Assembly: GCA_050008575.1 (NCBI GenBank)
Contig: JBEKMJ010000004.1
Span: 62,001 to 126,000, forward strand
Origin: Bog-159 sp050008575
GTDB taxonomy: Bacteria; Acidobacteriota; Terriglobia; Bryobacterales; Bryobacteraceae
DNA: 64,000 nucleotides
Direction of reading: 5' to 3'
The position numbers and the translations under genes were made by a program. The notes beneath the pieces are model-generated. The model worked only from the letters and a program-made list of their open reading frames with translations. It had not been told where the DNA came from and searched no databases. The first letter of the stretch is position 1; every line of letters begins with the position of its first letter. Shown piece by piece: positions 50,226 through 58,183 of this stretch.

Positions 50226-51479
50226 ATGCAAAGCCGAAAAGCCGTGGAACTGGCAACCTTGGCGCTGTGCTTGACGGCCCGTGCGGCGGCACAAGTCCCG
50301 GGGACATATGGCAACATCGCCGAGTACGGCCTGCCGAACGCGAAGAGCAATCCCTACCCCTTGGGAATCGCGGCGGGGCCGGACGGTGCGCTCTGGTTTA
50401 CCGAAGACTACGCAAACAAGATCGGGCGGATCACAACGGCCGGGGCTTTCACCGAATACCCTGTACCCACTGCCCACAGCCAGCCTTGGGGGATCACGGC
50501 AGGGCCGGACGGCGCCCTCTGGTTTACGGAACTGATTGGCACCAAGATCGGCAGGATTACGGTTGCAGGGGAGATCGCCGAGTACCCGGTGCCGACCGCC
50601 GGCAGCTACCCGGCTGGAATCGCAGCGGGGCCGGATGGCGCACTGTGGTTTGCCGAATACAACGCGTACCAGGTCGGACGGATCACCACCGGCGGCCAAA
50701 TTACCGAGTACCCCGTGCCGGCCGACGGCGCCGAACCATATCCCTATCTGATCGCGGCCGGGCCGGACGGCGCCCTGTGGTTTACGGAAGCTTCGGACTT
50801 TGGCAACAAGATCGGGCGGATCACCATTTCCGGGCAGGTTACCCAGTATCCCGTGCCGACCCCCGCGAGCAACCCTGAAGGAATCGTGGCGGGGCCGGAC
50901 GGCGCATTGTGGTTCACCGAACACAGCGGGAACAAGATCGGGCGGATCACTACCGCCGGAAGCATCACCGAGTATCCGGTGCCGGCCGCTAACAATGGCC
51001 CGTATTGGATCGCGGCGGGACAGGACGGCGCGCTTTGGTTTACGTCGGAACAGCAGATCGGGCGGATCACGACCACGGCGACGATCACCGGGTACCCCAC
51101 GCCGGGAGCGCATTACCTAAACGGGATCGCAGCCGGACCGGACGGCGGGCTGTGGTTCATCGGCGCTACTCCCGCCACGGTCGGACGCGCGCCGGCGTGC
51201 GGCCTGGGGTTCAGCGCCAGTTTCGCGGAATCGGCTCTGACGATGCGCTTCGATCTGGGGATTGACACTCCGGCCACGTTTAACATTCTGCTGCATAGCG
51301 CGACTAGTGTCGTGCGGCCGTTCTCAAAGGAAATACCCTCGGTTGTGCCGCCGCAAGCGTTCACTATGACATTGAGCGACGTTCCGAACGTGGGAGACGT
51401 GACCGCGCAGGCGGTGCTGACCGCGGGCGGGGGGCAGGCCATTTGCTCGGAGTGGAATGGGGTAAATACGGCCCGATAG
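50226..51479 (+). CDS. Virginiamycin B lyase-like secreted beta-propeller, paralogue 2
   Basis: A 417-residue paralogue of the preceding protein with the same order: signal peptide, propeller blades (WGITAGPDGALWFTEL, QVGRITTGGQITEYPVP) and a 90-residue C-terminal domain (MRFDLGIDTPATFNILLHSA ... WNGVNTAR). A GGAGGAGAAGG lies 2-13 bases before the ATG. Blades differ from paralogue 1 at many positions, whereas the array upstream is nearly identical to the one before paralogue 1. Confidence 0.85.
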   Translation: MQSRKAVELATLALCLTARAAAQVPGTYGNIAEYGLPNAKSNPYPLGIAAGPDGALWFTEDYANKIGRITTAGAFTEYPVPTAHSQPWGITAGPDGALWFTELIGTKIGRITVAGEIAEYPVPTAGSYPAGIAAGPDGALWFAEYNAYQVGRITTGGQITEYPVPADGAEPYPYLIAAGPDGALWFTEASDFGNKIGRITISGQVTQYPVPTPASNPEGIVAGPDGALWFTEHSGNKIGRITTAGSITEYPVPAANNGPYWIAAGQDGALWFTSEQQIGRITTTATITGYPTPGAHYLNGIAAGPDGGLWFIGATPATVGRAPACGLGFSASFAESALTMRFDLGIDTPATFNILLHSATSVVRPFSKEIPSVVPPQAFTMTLSDVPNVGDVTAQAVLTAGGGQAICSEWNGVNTAR

Positions 51480-51495
51480 CCGGTTGGCCTTAATT

Positions 51496-52011
51496 CTATG
51501 GCATCGGGGCGATGATTCCCGCTGCCTCTGCCACCGTTATCATCACTGTCAGCGGATCGACCGGCGACGCAACAAACCCGTATTTTTCATAGAACCGCTT
51601 CGCCTCTTCTGAAATAGCATGCACCAAGATAGCGCGGATGCCGGCGATCTCCGCGGCCTGGACGATACGAAAGACGGCATCCCGAAGAAGCCCGGTACCC
51701 AGACCCCGGCCATGAAAGGCCTGGGCGACTGCAAGGCGCCCCAGCAGCATCACCGGAACCGGGCCCGGCATATTGCGTCCGATTCGTCCAGGCGCCTCGG
51801 AGTGTGTGATGGCTCCCGCCGCGAGCGTGTAATACCCAACGGCCCTCCGCCCGGCACAGACCACATAGGTCCGGGAGGCTCCGCTCGCCTCATTCCGCTC
51901 CGCACGGCGGCGCAGCCAGTCATCCAGCGCTGGTTGGCCGGAATCGAACTTGGAAAGATCGTGCCGAACCGACAGTCTCTCGGGCGGACTTATTCCACCA
52001 GCACCGCTCAT
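51496..52011 (-). CDS. GNAT-type toxin (TacT-like)
   Basis: A 171-residue acetyltransferase. The N-terminal LSKFDSGQPALDDWLRRRAE, the central VPVMLLGRLAVAQAFHGRGL and GTGLLRDAVFRIV (acetyl-CoA loop HGRGLGTGL), and EEAKRFYEKYGFVASP mark the GNAT toxins that acetylate aminoacyl-tRNA. The 4-base overlap with the DUF1778 gene upstream confirms a type II toxin-antitoxin operon. Confidence 0.92.
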   Translation of the reverse strand: MSGAGGISPPERLSVRHDLSKFDSGQPALDDWLRRRAERNEASGASRTYVVCAGRRAVGYYTLAAGAITHSEAPGRIGRNMPGPVPVMLLGRLAVAQAFHGRGLGTGLLRDAVFRIVQAAEIAGIRAILVHAISEEAKRFYEKYGFVASPVDPLTVMITVAEAAGIIAPMP

Positions 52012-52301
52012 CGGTCCCAGGGCGCTTTCGTCCGGGGCAGCCGCCTCAGCCTGGGATTGTCCTTCGGCGGTCTATCGAGCATCCTCGTGAACCTCTTGAA
52101 CGCGTCCTCGGACAGTGCGAAATAGCGCCGGTCCAACAGCACGGATTCGGCCTCGCGGCAGGCCGTATTCAGCATAAAATCGGACCGGCTCCTGCCAAGC
52201 GCTTCCGCCGCACGGTCGATCAGGAGCTTCTGCCGCCTGCTGGCGCGCAAGTTGATGACCTCGCCGCGCCCTGTTTTGTCTTTCGTTGTCGTCTCCGGCA
52301 T
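52008..52301 (-). CDS. DUF1778 antitoxin (TacA-like)
   Basis: A 97-residue ribbon-helix-helix protein. INLRASRRQKLLIDRAAEAL with GRSRSDFMLNTACREAE forms the DNA-binding part, and YFALSEDAFKRFTRMLDRPP the toxin-neutralising tail. The ATG at 52301 was chosen because the longer frame has no family match. It probably represses the promoter upstream together with its toxin. Confidence 0.92.
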   Translation of the reverse strand: MPETTTKDKTGRGEVINLRASRRQKLLIDRAAEALGRSRSDFMLNTACREAESVLLDRRYFALSEDAFKRFTRMLDRPPKDNPRLRRLPRTKAPWDR

Positions 52302-52393
52302 CGCTTCTCCCTGTCTACACAAATACGATACATCATTGTGATGACGCTGTGGATACAGCGGCAGAGATCGGGGCGCTTCACAGTTTGGGGAAA

Positions 52394-52457
52394 CCACTCC
52401 CTGACGGTCGCGGCTCGGTAATCGTCGCATTGATTGCGCACGGTTTACCGAGCCGCG
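52394..52457. repeat. Dispersed repeat copy 2 with a 13-bp inverted repeat
   Basis: Read on the minus strand, 52394-52418 is CCGAGCCGCGACCGTCAGGG plus AGTGG, 22 of 25 identical to 22082-22106. CGCGGCTCGGTAA (52409-52421) pairs perfectly with TTACCGAGCCGCG (52445-52457) across a 23-base loop. It lies between the toxin-antitoxin operon and moaC. Confidence 0.62.
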
Positions 52458-52476
52458 TCCGGACTCAGCGTGGTCC

Positions 52477-52950
52477 TCATTTTTCTCGCTTCCGCCGATA
52501 CCCCCCGCTCTTGCCGCCAGTCTTCTCGATCAGATACAAATCCTGAATCTCAATCGATTTGTCCAGCGCCTTGGTCATATCGTAGACCGTCAGCGCCGCG
52601 ACGGCCGCCGCGGTAAGCGCCTCCATCTCCACGCCCGTCTGCGCCGTCGTAGCCGCGCTGGCCACGATGCGCACGCCCGTTTTTTCCACGCGCACCTCCA
52701 CCTCCACGTGCGACAGCATCAGCGGATGGCATAGCGGGATCAGACCCGCCGTCTTTTTGGCGGCGGCAATGCCGGCGATGCGTGCGATCTCCAGCGGATT
52801 GCCCTTGGGATTATCGGGCAGGCTACGCAACACGGCCGGCCGCATGCGCACAAAAGCGTGCGCGCGCGCCGTGCGGCGAGTCTCCGGCTTGGCCGATACG
52901 TCCACCATGCGCGGGCTGCCGGCGTCGTCGAAATGCGAGAGCTTTTTCAT
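52477..52950 (-). CDS. moaC: Cyclic pyranopterin monophosphate synthase
   Basis: A 157-residue enzyme of molybdenum-cofactor synthesis that forms cPMP from the 3',8-cyclo-GTP made by MoaA. Conserved blocks are AGIAAAKKTAGLIPLCHPL, TTAQTGVEMEALTAAAVAAL and VYDMTKALDKSIEIQDLYLI, which contain the active-site Lys, His and Asp residues. It is 10 bases downstream of moeA in the same operon. Confidence 0.96.
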   Translation of the reverse strand: MKKLSHFDDAGSPRMVDVSAKPETRRTARAHAFVRMRPAVLRSLPDNPKGNPLEIARIAGIAAAKKTAGLIPLCHPLMLSHVEVEVRVEKTGVRIVASAATTAQTGVEMEALTAAAVAALTVYDMTKALDKSIEIQDLYLIEKTGGKSGGYRRKREK

Positions 52951-52960
52951 TCCAGCCTGT

Positions 52961-54154
52961 TCATTTCAGCAGCACCCGGATCCATTCGCCGGCCTGCCAG
53001 CCGGGGCGATCGGCATCCACAACCATAAATGCGTTGGCGCGCGTCAGCGCGGGTACATCGCTCGATCCGCGCCACGCGATGGGCGTCACCGCGGCGCCAT
53101 CGGGGCTGAGATGCGCCGGCAGGAAACGTGTCAGCCCCACCCGGTGATGGAAGTCCTCGGTGAGCCGGGCAAACGGCAGATGCAGCGCGATGTCCTCCTG
53201 CCCGCCCAACAGCTCCACCGCCGCGCGCGCGAAGATCTCGAACGTGACCATGGTGGACGACGGATTGCCCGGCAGGCCGAAGAAGAACTTGCCGCGTGCT
53301 TTCCCGAAGACCAGCGGCTGGCCCGGCTGAATCAGTACGCGGTCGAAAAAGAACTCCGCGCCCAAGTCGCCCAGCACGCGCTCCACGATATCGTACTTGC
53401 CCGCCGATACGCCGCCGGAGAGCAGCAGCAGATCGGCCGCCAGGCCGCGCCCGATCAGTTCGCGCGTATGTGCCATCTCGTCGCGCGCCACGGGCAAAAT
53501 CTCCGGCACGCCGCCGGCGTGCGTCACCTGCGCCGCCAGGGAGTACACGTTGGAATTGCGGATCTGGAAATCGCGCGGCGTTTCAGACACCGGCACGATC
53601 TCATCGCCAGTTGCGACGATGGCGACGCGCGGCGCGGCATACACCGGCACGCGTTCCCGCCCAGCCGCCGCCAGCATGGCAATACCCGTGAAATCCAGAC
53701 GCTTGCCGGGCTGCAGCAACGTTTCGCCGGCGCGCGCCTCGCTCGCTTGTGGATTAATGAACTGGCCCGCTGGCGCCGTCTGGTCCACAATCACGCGCGC
53801 CCCGTCGCGCCGGACATATTCGAGCATCACCACCGCATCCGCACCGCGCGGCACAGGCGCGCCCGTCATGATCTCGACCGCCTGGTGCGCGCCCACCGCG
53901 CCACTGAAAATGTCGCCGGCGCGCACTTCGCCGATTACCTCGAATTCGCCCGGCAAATCCACCGCGCGCACCGCGTACCCGTCGCGCACCGAGCGCGCCA
54001 GCGCCGGATAATCGCGGTCCGCGGCAATGGACTCCGCCAACACACGTCCCGCAGCCGCTTCCAGCGTTACGATCTCCGCCGGCGGAACCGCACGCGCGTT
54101 CCGGACAGTCTCCAACACGCAACGTCGCGCTTCCTCGAACGTGAATGCGGGCAC
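52961..54154 (-). CDS. moeA: Molybdopterin molybdenumtransferase
   Basis: A 397-residue enzyme that inserts molybdate into adenylated molybdopterin. The N-terminal SIAADRDYPALARSVRDGYA region contains the family D-x-P-x(3)-x-S-x-x-D-G-Y-A motif. TGAPVPRGADAVVMLE, LLLLSGGVSAGKYDIVE and FFGLPGNPSSTMVTFEIF follow. It is cotranscribed with moaC and divergent from the Ldh-type gene. All main motifs are intact. Confidence 0.95.
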   Translation of the reverse strand: MPAFTFEEARRCVLETVRNARAVPPAEIVTLEAAAGRVLAESIAADRDYPALARSVRDGYAVRAVDLPGEFEVIGEVRAGDIFSGAVGAHQAVEIMTGAPVPRGADAVVMLEYVRRDGARVIVDQTAPAGQFINPQASEARAGETLLQPGKRLDFTGIAMLAAAGRERVPVYAAPRVAIVATGDEIVPVSETPRDFQIRNSNVYSLAAQVTHAGGVPEILPVARDEMAHTRELIGRGLAADLLLLSGGVSAGKYDIVERVLGDLGAEFFFDRVLIQPGQPLVFGKARGKFFFGLPGNPSSTMVTFEIFARAAVELLGGQEDIALHLPFARLTEDFHHRVGLTRFLPAHLSPDGAAVTPIAWRGSSDVPALTRANAFMVVDADRPGWQAGEWIRVLLK

Positions 54155-54171
54155 AGGTTTATTCTAGTATC

Positions 54172-55221
54172 TTGCCTATCGTCTCAGTCGAAGATCTGAC
54201 CGCCTGGGCGGCCGGGCTGCTCGAAGCCGCCACTTTCCCGCGCCCCACCGCGCATCTGATCGCCGACTCGCTAGTGGCCGCCAACTTGCGCGGCGTCGAT
54301 TCGCACGGCGTCCAATTGCTGCCTTATTATGTCGAACAAGTGGAACGCGGCGATCTGGACGTCCACGCCGGAGGCCGCGTGGCGCATGAATCCGGAGCAT
54401 GCCTCTTGTATGACGGCGCGAACGGCGCCGGGCAACAAATTGCCGATGTATGCTGCGGACATGCGGTGCGCCTGGCCCACAAACACGGCATAGCCATCGT
54501 GGTGGCGCGCGAATCCAACCATTTCGGCGCGGCGGCCTATTGGGGGCAGAAGATATCAGCGGCCGGGCTGATCGGCATCGTCATGTGCAACGCCTCGCCC
54601 ATTGTGGCTCCCTGGCAGGGCAAGGAACCGCGCCTTGGCACAAATCCTATCTGTATGTCCGTGCCGGGACCCTGGCTGCTGGATATGGCCACCACCACCG
54701 TCGCCAACAATCGCATCTTCAAGGCCTTGATGAACGGCGAGGAAACCATTCCCGCCGGGTGGGCCGTCGATTCCGAAGGGGTACCGACCACCGATACCGC
54801 TGCCGCCATCCGTGGCATGCCCATGCCGCTGGGCGGCTATAAGGGCAGCGGACTCGGCATGATGGTGGAAATACTCTGCGGTGCGCTGAGCGGCGGCGCC
54901 ATGAGCGTGGACGTGGGCGGCTTCCGCATCCCCGGCAAGCCCATCCGCGCCAGCCAGACGTTCGTGGCCCTCGATGCCGGCCGATTCATGCCCGCGGATG
55001 AGTTCCACCGGCGCGTCGAGTGGCTGGTGCGTACGGTGAAATCCGCCGCCCCCGCCAAAGGCTATAGCGAGGTGCTGGTGGCGGGGGATCCGGAGTGGCG
55101 CGCCGAAGCCGACCGGCGGCAAAATGGCATCCCGCTGGGCGACGGCACCTGGCAGTGCCTGGTCGAAACCGCCGCCAAACTGGGCGTCGCGCCGCCATCT
55201 GTTAAACTGAACTCACCCTAA
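54172..55221 (+). CDS. Ldh-family malate/L-lactate-type dehydrogenase
   Basis: A 349-residue NAD(P)-dependent oxidoreductase of the malate/L-sulfolactate/ureidoglycolate group. Motifs are LRGVDSHGVQLLPYYVEQVE, ARESNHFGAAAYWGQK (catalytic His), RLGTNPICMSVPG and DMATTTVANNRI, then GGYKGSGLGMMVEILCGAL. TTG at 54172 was chosen; the ATG at 54145 is possible but would overlap the divergent moeA by 10 bases. The substrate is unknown. Confidence 0.85.
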   Translation: MPIVSVEDLTAWAAGLLEAATFPRPTAHLIADSLVAANLRGVDSHGVQLLPYYVEQVERGDLDVHAGGRVAHESGACLLYDGANGAGQQIADVCCGHAVRLAHKHGIAIVVARESNHFGAAAYWGQKISAAGLIGIVMCNASPIVAPWQGKEPRLGTNPICMSVPGPWLLDMATTTVANNRIFKALMNGEETIPAGWAVDSEGVPTTDTAAAIRGMPMPLGGYKGSGLGMMVEILCGALSGGAMSVDVGGFRIPGKPIRASQTFVALDAGRFMPADEFHRRVEWLVRTVKSAAPAKGYSEVLVAGDPEWRAEADRRQNGIPLGDGTWQCLVETAAKLGVAPPSVKLNSP

Positions 55222-55232
55222 GGAGAAATGCT

Positions 55233-55793
55233 TTGAAACATTCGTTCTTGATCGCGACAGCCGCCGCGGCCCTAGCGCTCGCGGCCGGAAACATGCAAGC
55301 CGCCGACAGCGGAGCCGGAGCGGCGTACTGTGAGAAAACCGGCGGGACGGTGATCAACCGGATTCCAGCCTATGGCACTAACGGCCCGGAATCGACTTGG
55401 CTCTTTCTGACGGGCCCCCGCCAGTTTTGTCAGTACACTTCGGCCACGGATGGCTCCCGCATTCACGTCCTGGTGGAGACATTGTACGCCACCACCCCGA
55501 CCCTGGCCGTACTGGCCTACTACGCCAAGGTAGCGCCGGGCCAGGGCGGCGGAGGCAATCCGGCTTCCTACTACTGCACGCAACTGGGCGGCTCGGACTT
55601 GTTCGGCGGGGTGAACGCCGCGGGCGGCGGCTGGGTGGGCAAAGGATCCATTGACGAAGTCCTGGAGGCTTGCATCTTCCCCGATATGTCGTCCATCGAT
55701 TCGTGGGGTCTGTTTTACGACAGCGCCGGCATCGTTCGCGGCATCGATCTGACTACCGTGTTGCGTTACGCGCCGCCACCCGCGAAGCAGTGA
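55233..55793 (+). CDS. Secreted DUF333-like protein with two repeats
   Basis: A 186-residue protein with signal peptide (FLIATAAAALALAAGNMQA). Two DUF333-like cysteine modules follow: AAYCEKTGGTVINR ... QFCQYT, and NPASYYCTQLGGSD ... ACIFPDMSSIDSWGLFY. DUF333 is known from small putative hemolysins; activity is unproven. The start is TTG 55233 with AAGGAG at optimal distance. It is 11 bases after the dehydrogenase gene. Confidence 0.74.
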   Translation: MKHSFLIATAAAALALAAGNMQAADSGAGAAYCEKTGGTVINRIPAYGTNGPESTWLFLTGPRQFCQYTSATDGSRIHVLVETLYATTPTLAVLAYYAKVAPGQGGGGNPASYYCTQLGGSDLFGGVNAAGGGWVGKGSIDEVLEACIFPDMSSIDSWGLFYDSAGIVRGIDLTTVLRYAPPPAKQ

Positions 55794-55795
55794 AG

Positions 55796-56305
55796 TCACT
55801 TGCGAAACAGGAGATCGGGTGACGCTATTTCCGTATCGTGAAGCCGCAGAGTTGCCCGAACCGAGTAGCCCTGCTTTAGGAATTTGGTGAGCGGCATGTC
55901 CGTTCCGTTCACCACGAAGAGCCGACTCAACGGGTATGTGAACTCCTGAACTCCGCCGGGATCCAGCCGCACGGTTTTTTCCGGACCGGGACCACAACAG
56001 CTCGTTACGTGGCGCCCTATGGTTTTCAAATCGAAGACCGCGAGTTCGTCTCCCTGGGGCGTGCGCGCGGTGATTTCCACGTTGTAAAAAATGTCGTGAT
56101 CTTGAAAACCGATCGGCGCCTCCAAGACCTTGGAGCCCGCATTCTTCAACACAATCCGCAGCGCGGGCTCGGGCGCTGAACTCGCAGCGATCCCCAACTG
56201 CAGACCGTCAATTACCGCTCCCCAACGGATGGCGTCGACACCGAACATGCTGGCCGCTGAGGCTATCAGCACAGCGCAAACTCGTACTCGAGTACTACAT
56301 TGCAT
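55796..56305 (-). CDS. Secreted hypothetical protein
   Basis: A 169-residue protein with a signal peptide (VCAVLIASAASMFGVDA). The strand-rich domain has LRIVLKNAGSKVLEAPIGFQ and VRLDPGGVQEFTYPLSRLFV, which suggests an immunoglobulin-like fold. It ends 2 bases from the convergent DUF333 gene. ATG 56305 was chosen for the signal peptide. Confidence 0.7.
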   Translation of the reverse strand: MQCSTRVRVCAVLIASAASMFGVDAIRWGAVIDGLQLGIAASSAPEPALRIVLKNAGSKVLEAPIGFQDHDIFYNVEITARTPQGDELAVFDLKTIGRHVTSCCGPGPEKTVRLDPGGVQEFTYPLSRLFVVNGTDMPLTKFLKQGYSVRATLRLHDTEIASPDLLFRK

Positions 56306-56808
56306 GAAGCCATTATCCACCCGCTGGCTGGCGAGCGGTACCGGCGCTAAAGCGGGGAAGGCCGCGCCCATCCGGAAGAACCCGGCGCGGGAGCGCGCTC
56401 AACCGATAAACCGTCGGCACGGATGGGGCCACCGGGGAAGGGAGCACAGCATGCCAAGAAGGTAGTCTGCGGTCAGTAGCGGAGGCCCGGGCTGGACCGT
56501 CCCGCGCCTCCGCGGAGACGCAGACGCTCAGTTCCGCATTTTCGAAGCCACCGTTCCTCCCGGCCGCGACCCGCGCACAGTTGAGATGTACAGCACTTCC
56601 GGTTGGCGTTTATCCGGCTGCGCAGGGAGTGAGTTGGCTCCGCGAAATCTACGACCGCTCGCTCTGGCTGCTGCTGGGAATCGCCGGCTTAGTGCTGCCG
56701 ATCGCGTGCGCCAAGGCATGGCTCTGGCGCACGCAGAAAATGGAACCACGGATGGACACGGATCGACACAGACAAGAATCGTCTGCGCTGCCTTACTTGG
56801 TCTGTGTC
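56306..56808. other. Gene-poor spacer with weak coding remnants
   Basis: No confident gene is seen. The plus strand from 56629 could encode a short hydrophobic helix (SLWLLLGIAGLVLPIACA), but its frame continues antisense into the phosphatase gene. Upstream, an in-frame stretch RIFEATVPPGRDPRTVEMYS looks protein-like without a start. At 56743-56775 there is an ACGGATGGACACGGATCGAC motif of a type often seen as a dispersed repeat. Confidence 0.35.
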
Positions 56809-57585
56809 TCACGCTTGTGCGTTTCCAAGGAATTGTCGCACGGTTTCCTCGAGCGCCGGCGCGCAGACGACGCAGTTGCCGCCATAGATGGTTCGTTTGC
56901 CATCGAAAGTGAAGAAGCGGGCGCCGGCTTCTTCGGCGATAACCTTTAGCGGCGCGAAGTCCCAGGGCTTGCCGCCGGTTTCGATCCAGATTTCAGCTTG
57001 GCCGCGCGAGACCATCAGGGCGTCCATGCAACCGCCCATGCAGCGCACGCCCCAGAAGGGTTCCATCCAGGAGAGCAGGCGGGCGGCGAACGGCTGGCGC
57101 ACGGCGCTGCTAAAGCTGTCGAAGCACAGCACGGCCTGGCTGACGCTGGCGATGGAAGAGGCGTGGATGGGTTGGCCGTTGACGAACGCGCCGCCACCGC
57201 GCGAGGCGGTGAACAATTCGCCGAGGGCGGGCATGTTGGCGAATCCGGCCACCACTTCGCCGTCGGCTTCGAGACCGATCAGGTTGGACCAGGCGGGATT
57301 GCCGCGGACGAAATCACGCGTACCGTCGATGGGATCGATGATCCAGCGGCGGCCGTTGCGGGAGGGCTTTTGGGCGCCCTCTTCGCCGAGCAGGCCGTCG
57401 TCGGGGAAGGCGCGCTCCAACTCGCGGGCGATGAACTGCTCGCATTCGCGGTCGGCGCGGGTGACGGGTGAATCGTCGGACTTGGCTTCGAAGGCTATGC
57501 CGGTGCGGTAGTAGCGCAAGGCGATTTCGCCGGCTTGGCGTGCGATGGCGCGGCCGATTTCGAGTTCTTTTTGAAAGTCGCTCAT
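56809..57585 (-). CDS. hisN: Inositol-monophosphatase family phosphatase, probably histidinol-phosphatase
   Basis: A 258-residue Mg-dependent phosphatase. The metal site is formed by LLGEEGAQ, WIIDPIDGTRDFVRGNP and the C-terminal GKPWDFAPLKVIAEEAGARF. The DPIDGT(R/K)xFxRG sequence is typical of the HisN-type histidinol-phosphatase subgroup; inositol or nucleotide phosphatase activity is the alternative. No other his genes are near. Confidence 0.86.
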   Translation of the reverse strand: MSDFQKELEIGRAIARQAGEIALRYYRTGIAFEAKSDDSPVTRADRECEQFIARELERAFPDDGLLGEEGAQKPSRNGRRWIIDPIDGTRDFVRGNPAWSNLIGLEADGEVVAGFANMPALGELFTASRGGGAFVNGQPIHASSIASVSQAVLCFDSFSSAVRQPFAARLLSWMEPFWGVRCMGGCMDALMVSRGQAEIWIETGGKPWDFAPLKVIAEEAGARFFTFDGKRTIYGGNCVVCAPALEETVRQFLGNAQA

Positions 57586-57639
57586 GGTTGATTGGAGGGC
57601 AATGGTTCAGTTTGGCCCCAATGCAGTAAGATAGCGTTA

Positions 57640-58029
57640 ATGCTGAATTTTCGCCAGTTTGAAGTCGGACCGGACCCGTTCGGGCGCAAGTGGCAGGTGC
57701 TGTTCAAGTGGTTGCAGACGGCTATTTCGCTGCGCCACAGCGACACGGTGGACGTGAAATTTGTGCTGCAGAGCGACGACACGCGGGTGCAGAAACAAAT
57801 CGCCATGCCGCACGCGGACCTGCTGGAATTGAGCCGGCGCACGGGACACGAGATGAGCGACGCGTGGTGCGCGCGCCTGGCGGGCCTTCATTTGAAGCGC
57901 ATGGTGGAGAGCGGCGAGGACTTGGAAAAGGATCTGGTGACGGTGCGTGCGCAGGAGCTCGCCGGATACGCGGCGGAGATCGCGCGGGAGGAAGGCGCGG
58001 ATATGACGGCGCGGCGGGGCGCGGCGTAG
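57640..58029 (+). CDS. Conserved hypothetical protein
   Basis: A 129-residue protein. It begins MLNFRQFEVGPDPFGRKWQV, with FKWLQTAISLRHSDTVDVKF, a QKQIAMPHADLLELSRRTGH block and an amphipathic C-terminal helix. No domain was recognised. The ATG at 57640 excludes a 16-codon extension that overlaps the upstream spacer. It is divergent from the phosphatase gene. Confidence 0.72.
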   Translation: MLNFRQFEVGPDPFGRKWQVLFKWLQTAISLRHSDTVDVKFVLQSDDTRVQKQIAMPHADLLELSRRTGHEMSDAWCARLAGLHLKRMVESGEDLEKDLVTVRAQELAGYAAEIAREEGADMTARRGAA

Positions 58030-58055
58030 GCGCGGGGGCCGAGGCTAAGCACCGC

Positions 58056-58074
58056 GGCGGCGCATGGCGCCGCC
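58056..58074. repeat. Single hairpin unit downstream of the hypothetical gene
   Basis: GGCGGCGC pairs perfectly with GCGCCGCC around the loop ATG. CCCCCACAGGCG follows, a remnant of the array family. It could terminate the gene at 57640-58029. Confidence 0.6.
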
Positions 58075-58183
58075 CCCACAGGCGTCTACATCCGGACACA
58101 GCCCGCAGTTGCGTAGCTCAGAAAAGTCAATGATTTAGCGCATTGGTAGGCGAAGTGCCAATGCGGCACCGGAGGTCGTCGAC

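Noticed and set aside
48555..51479. Streptogramin resistance genes
   Set aside because: The similarity to Vgb is in the generic blade motif; the catalytic histidines are not evident in paralogue 1, and such proteins are common in soil acidobacteria without a resistance role.
56629..56949. 106-residue plus-strand protein
   Set aside because: Its second half is antisense to the phosphatase gene and it has no family match; only the first helix looks plausible.
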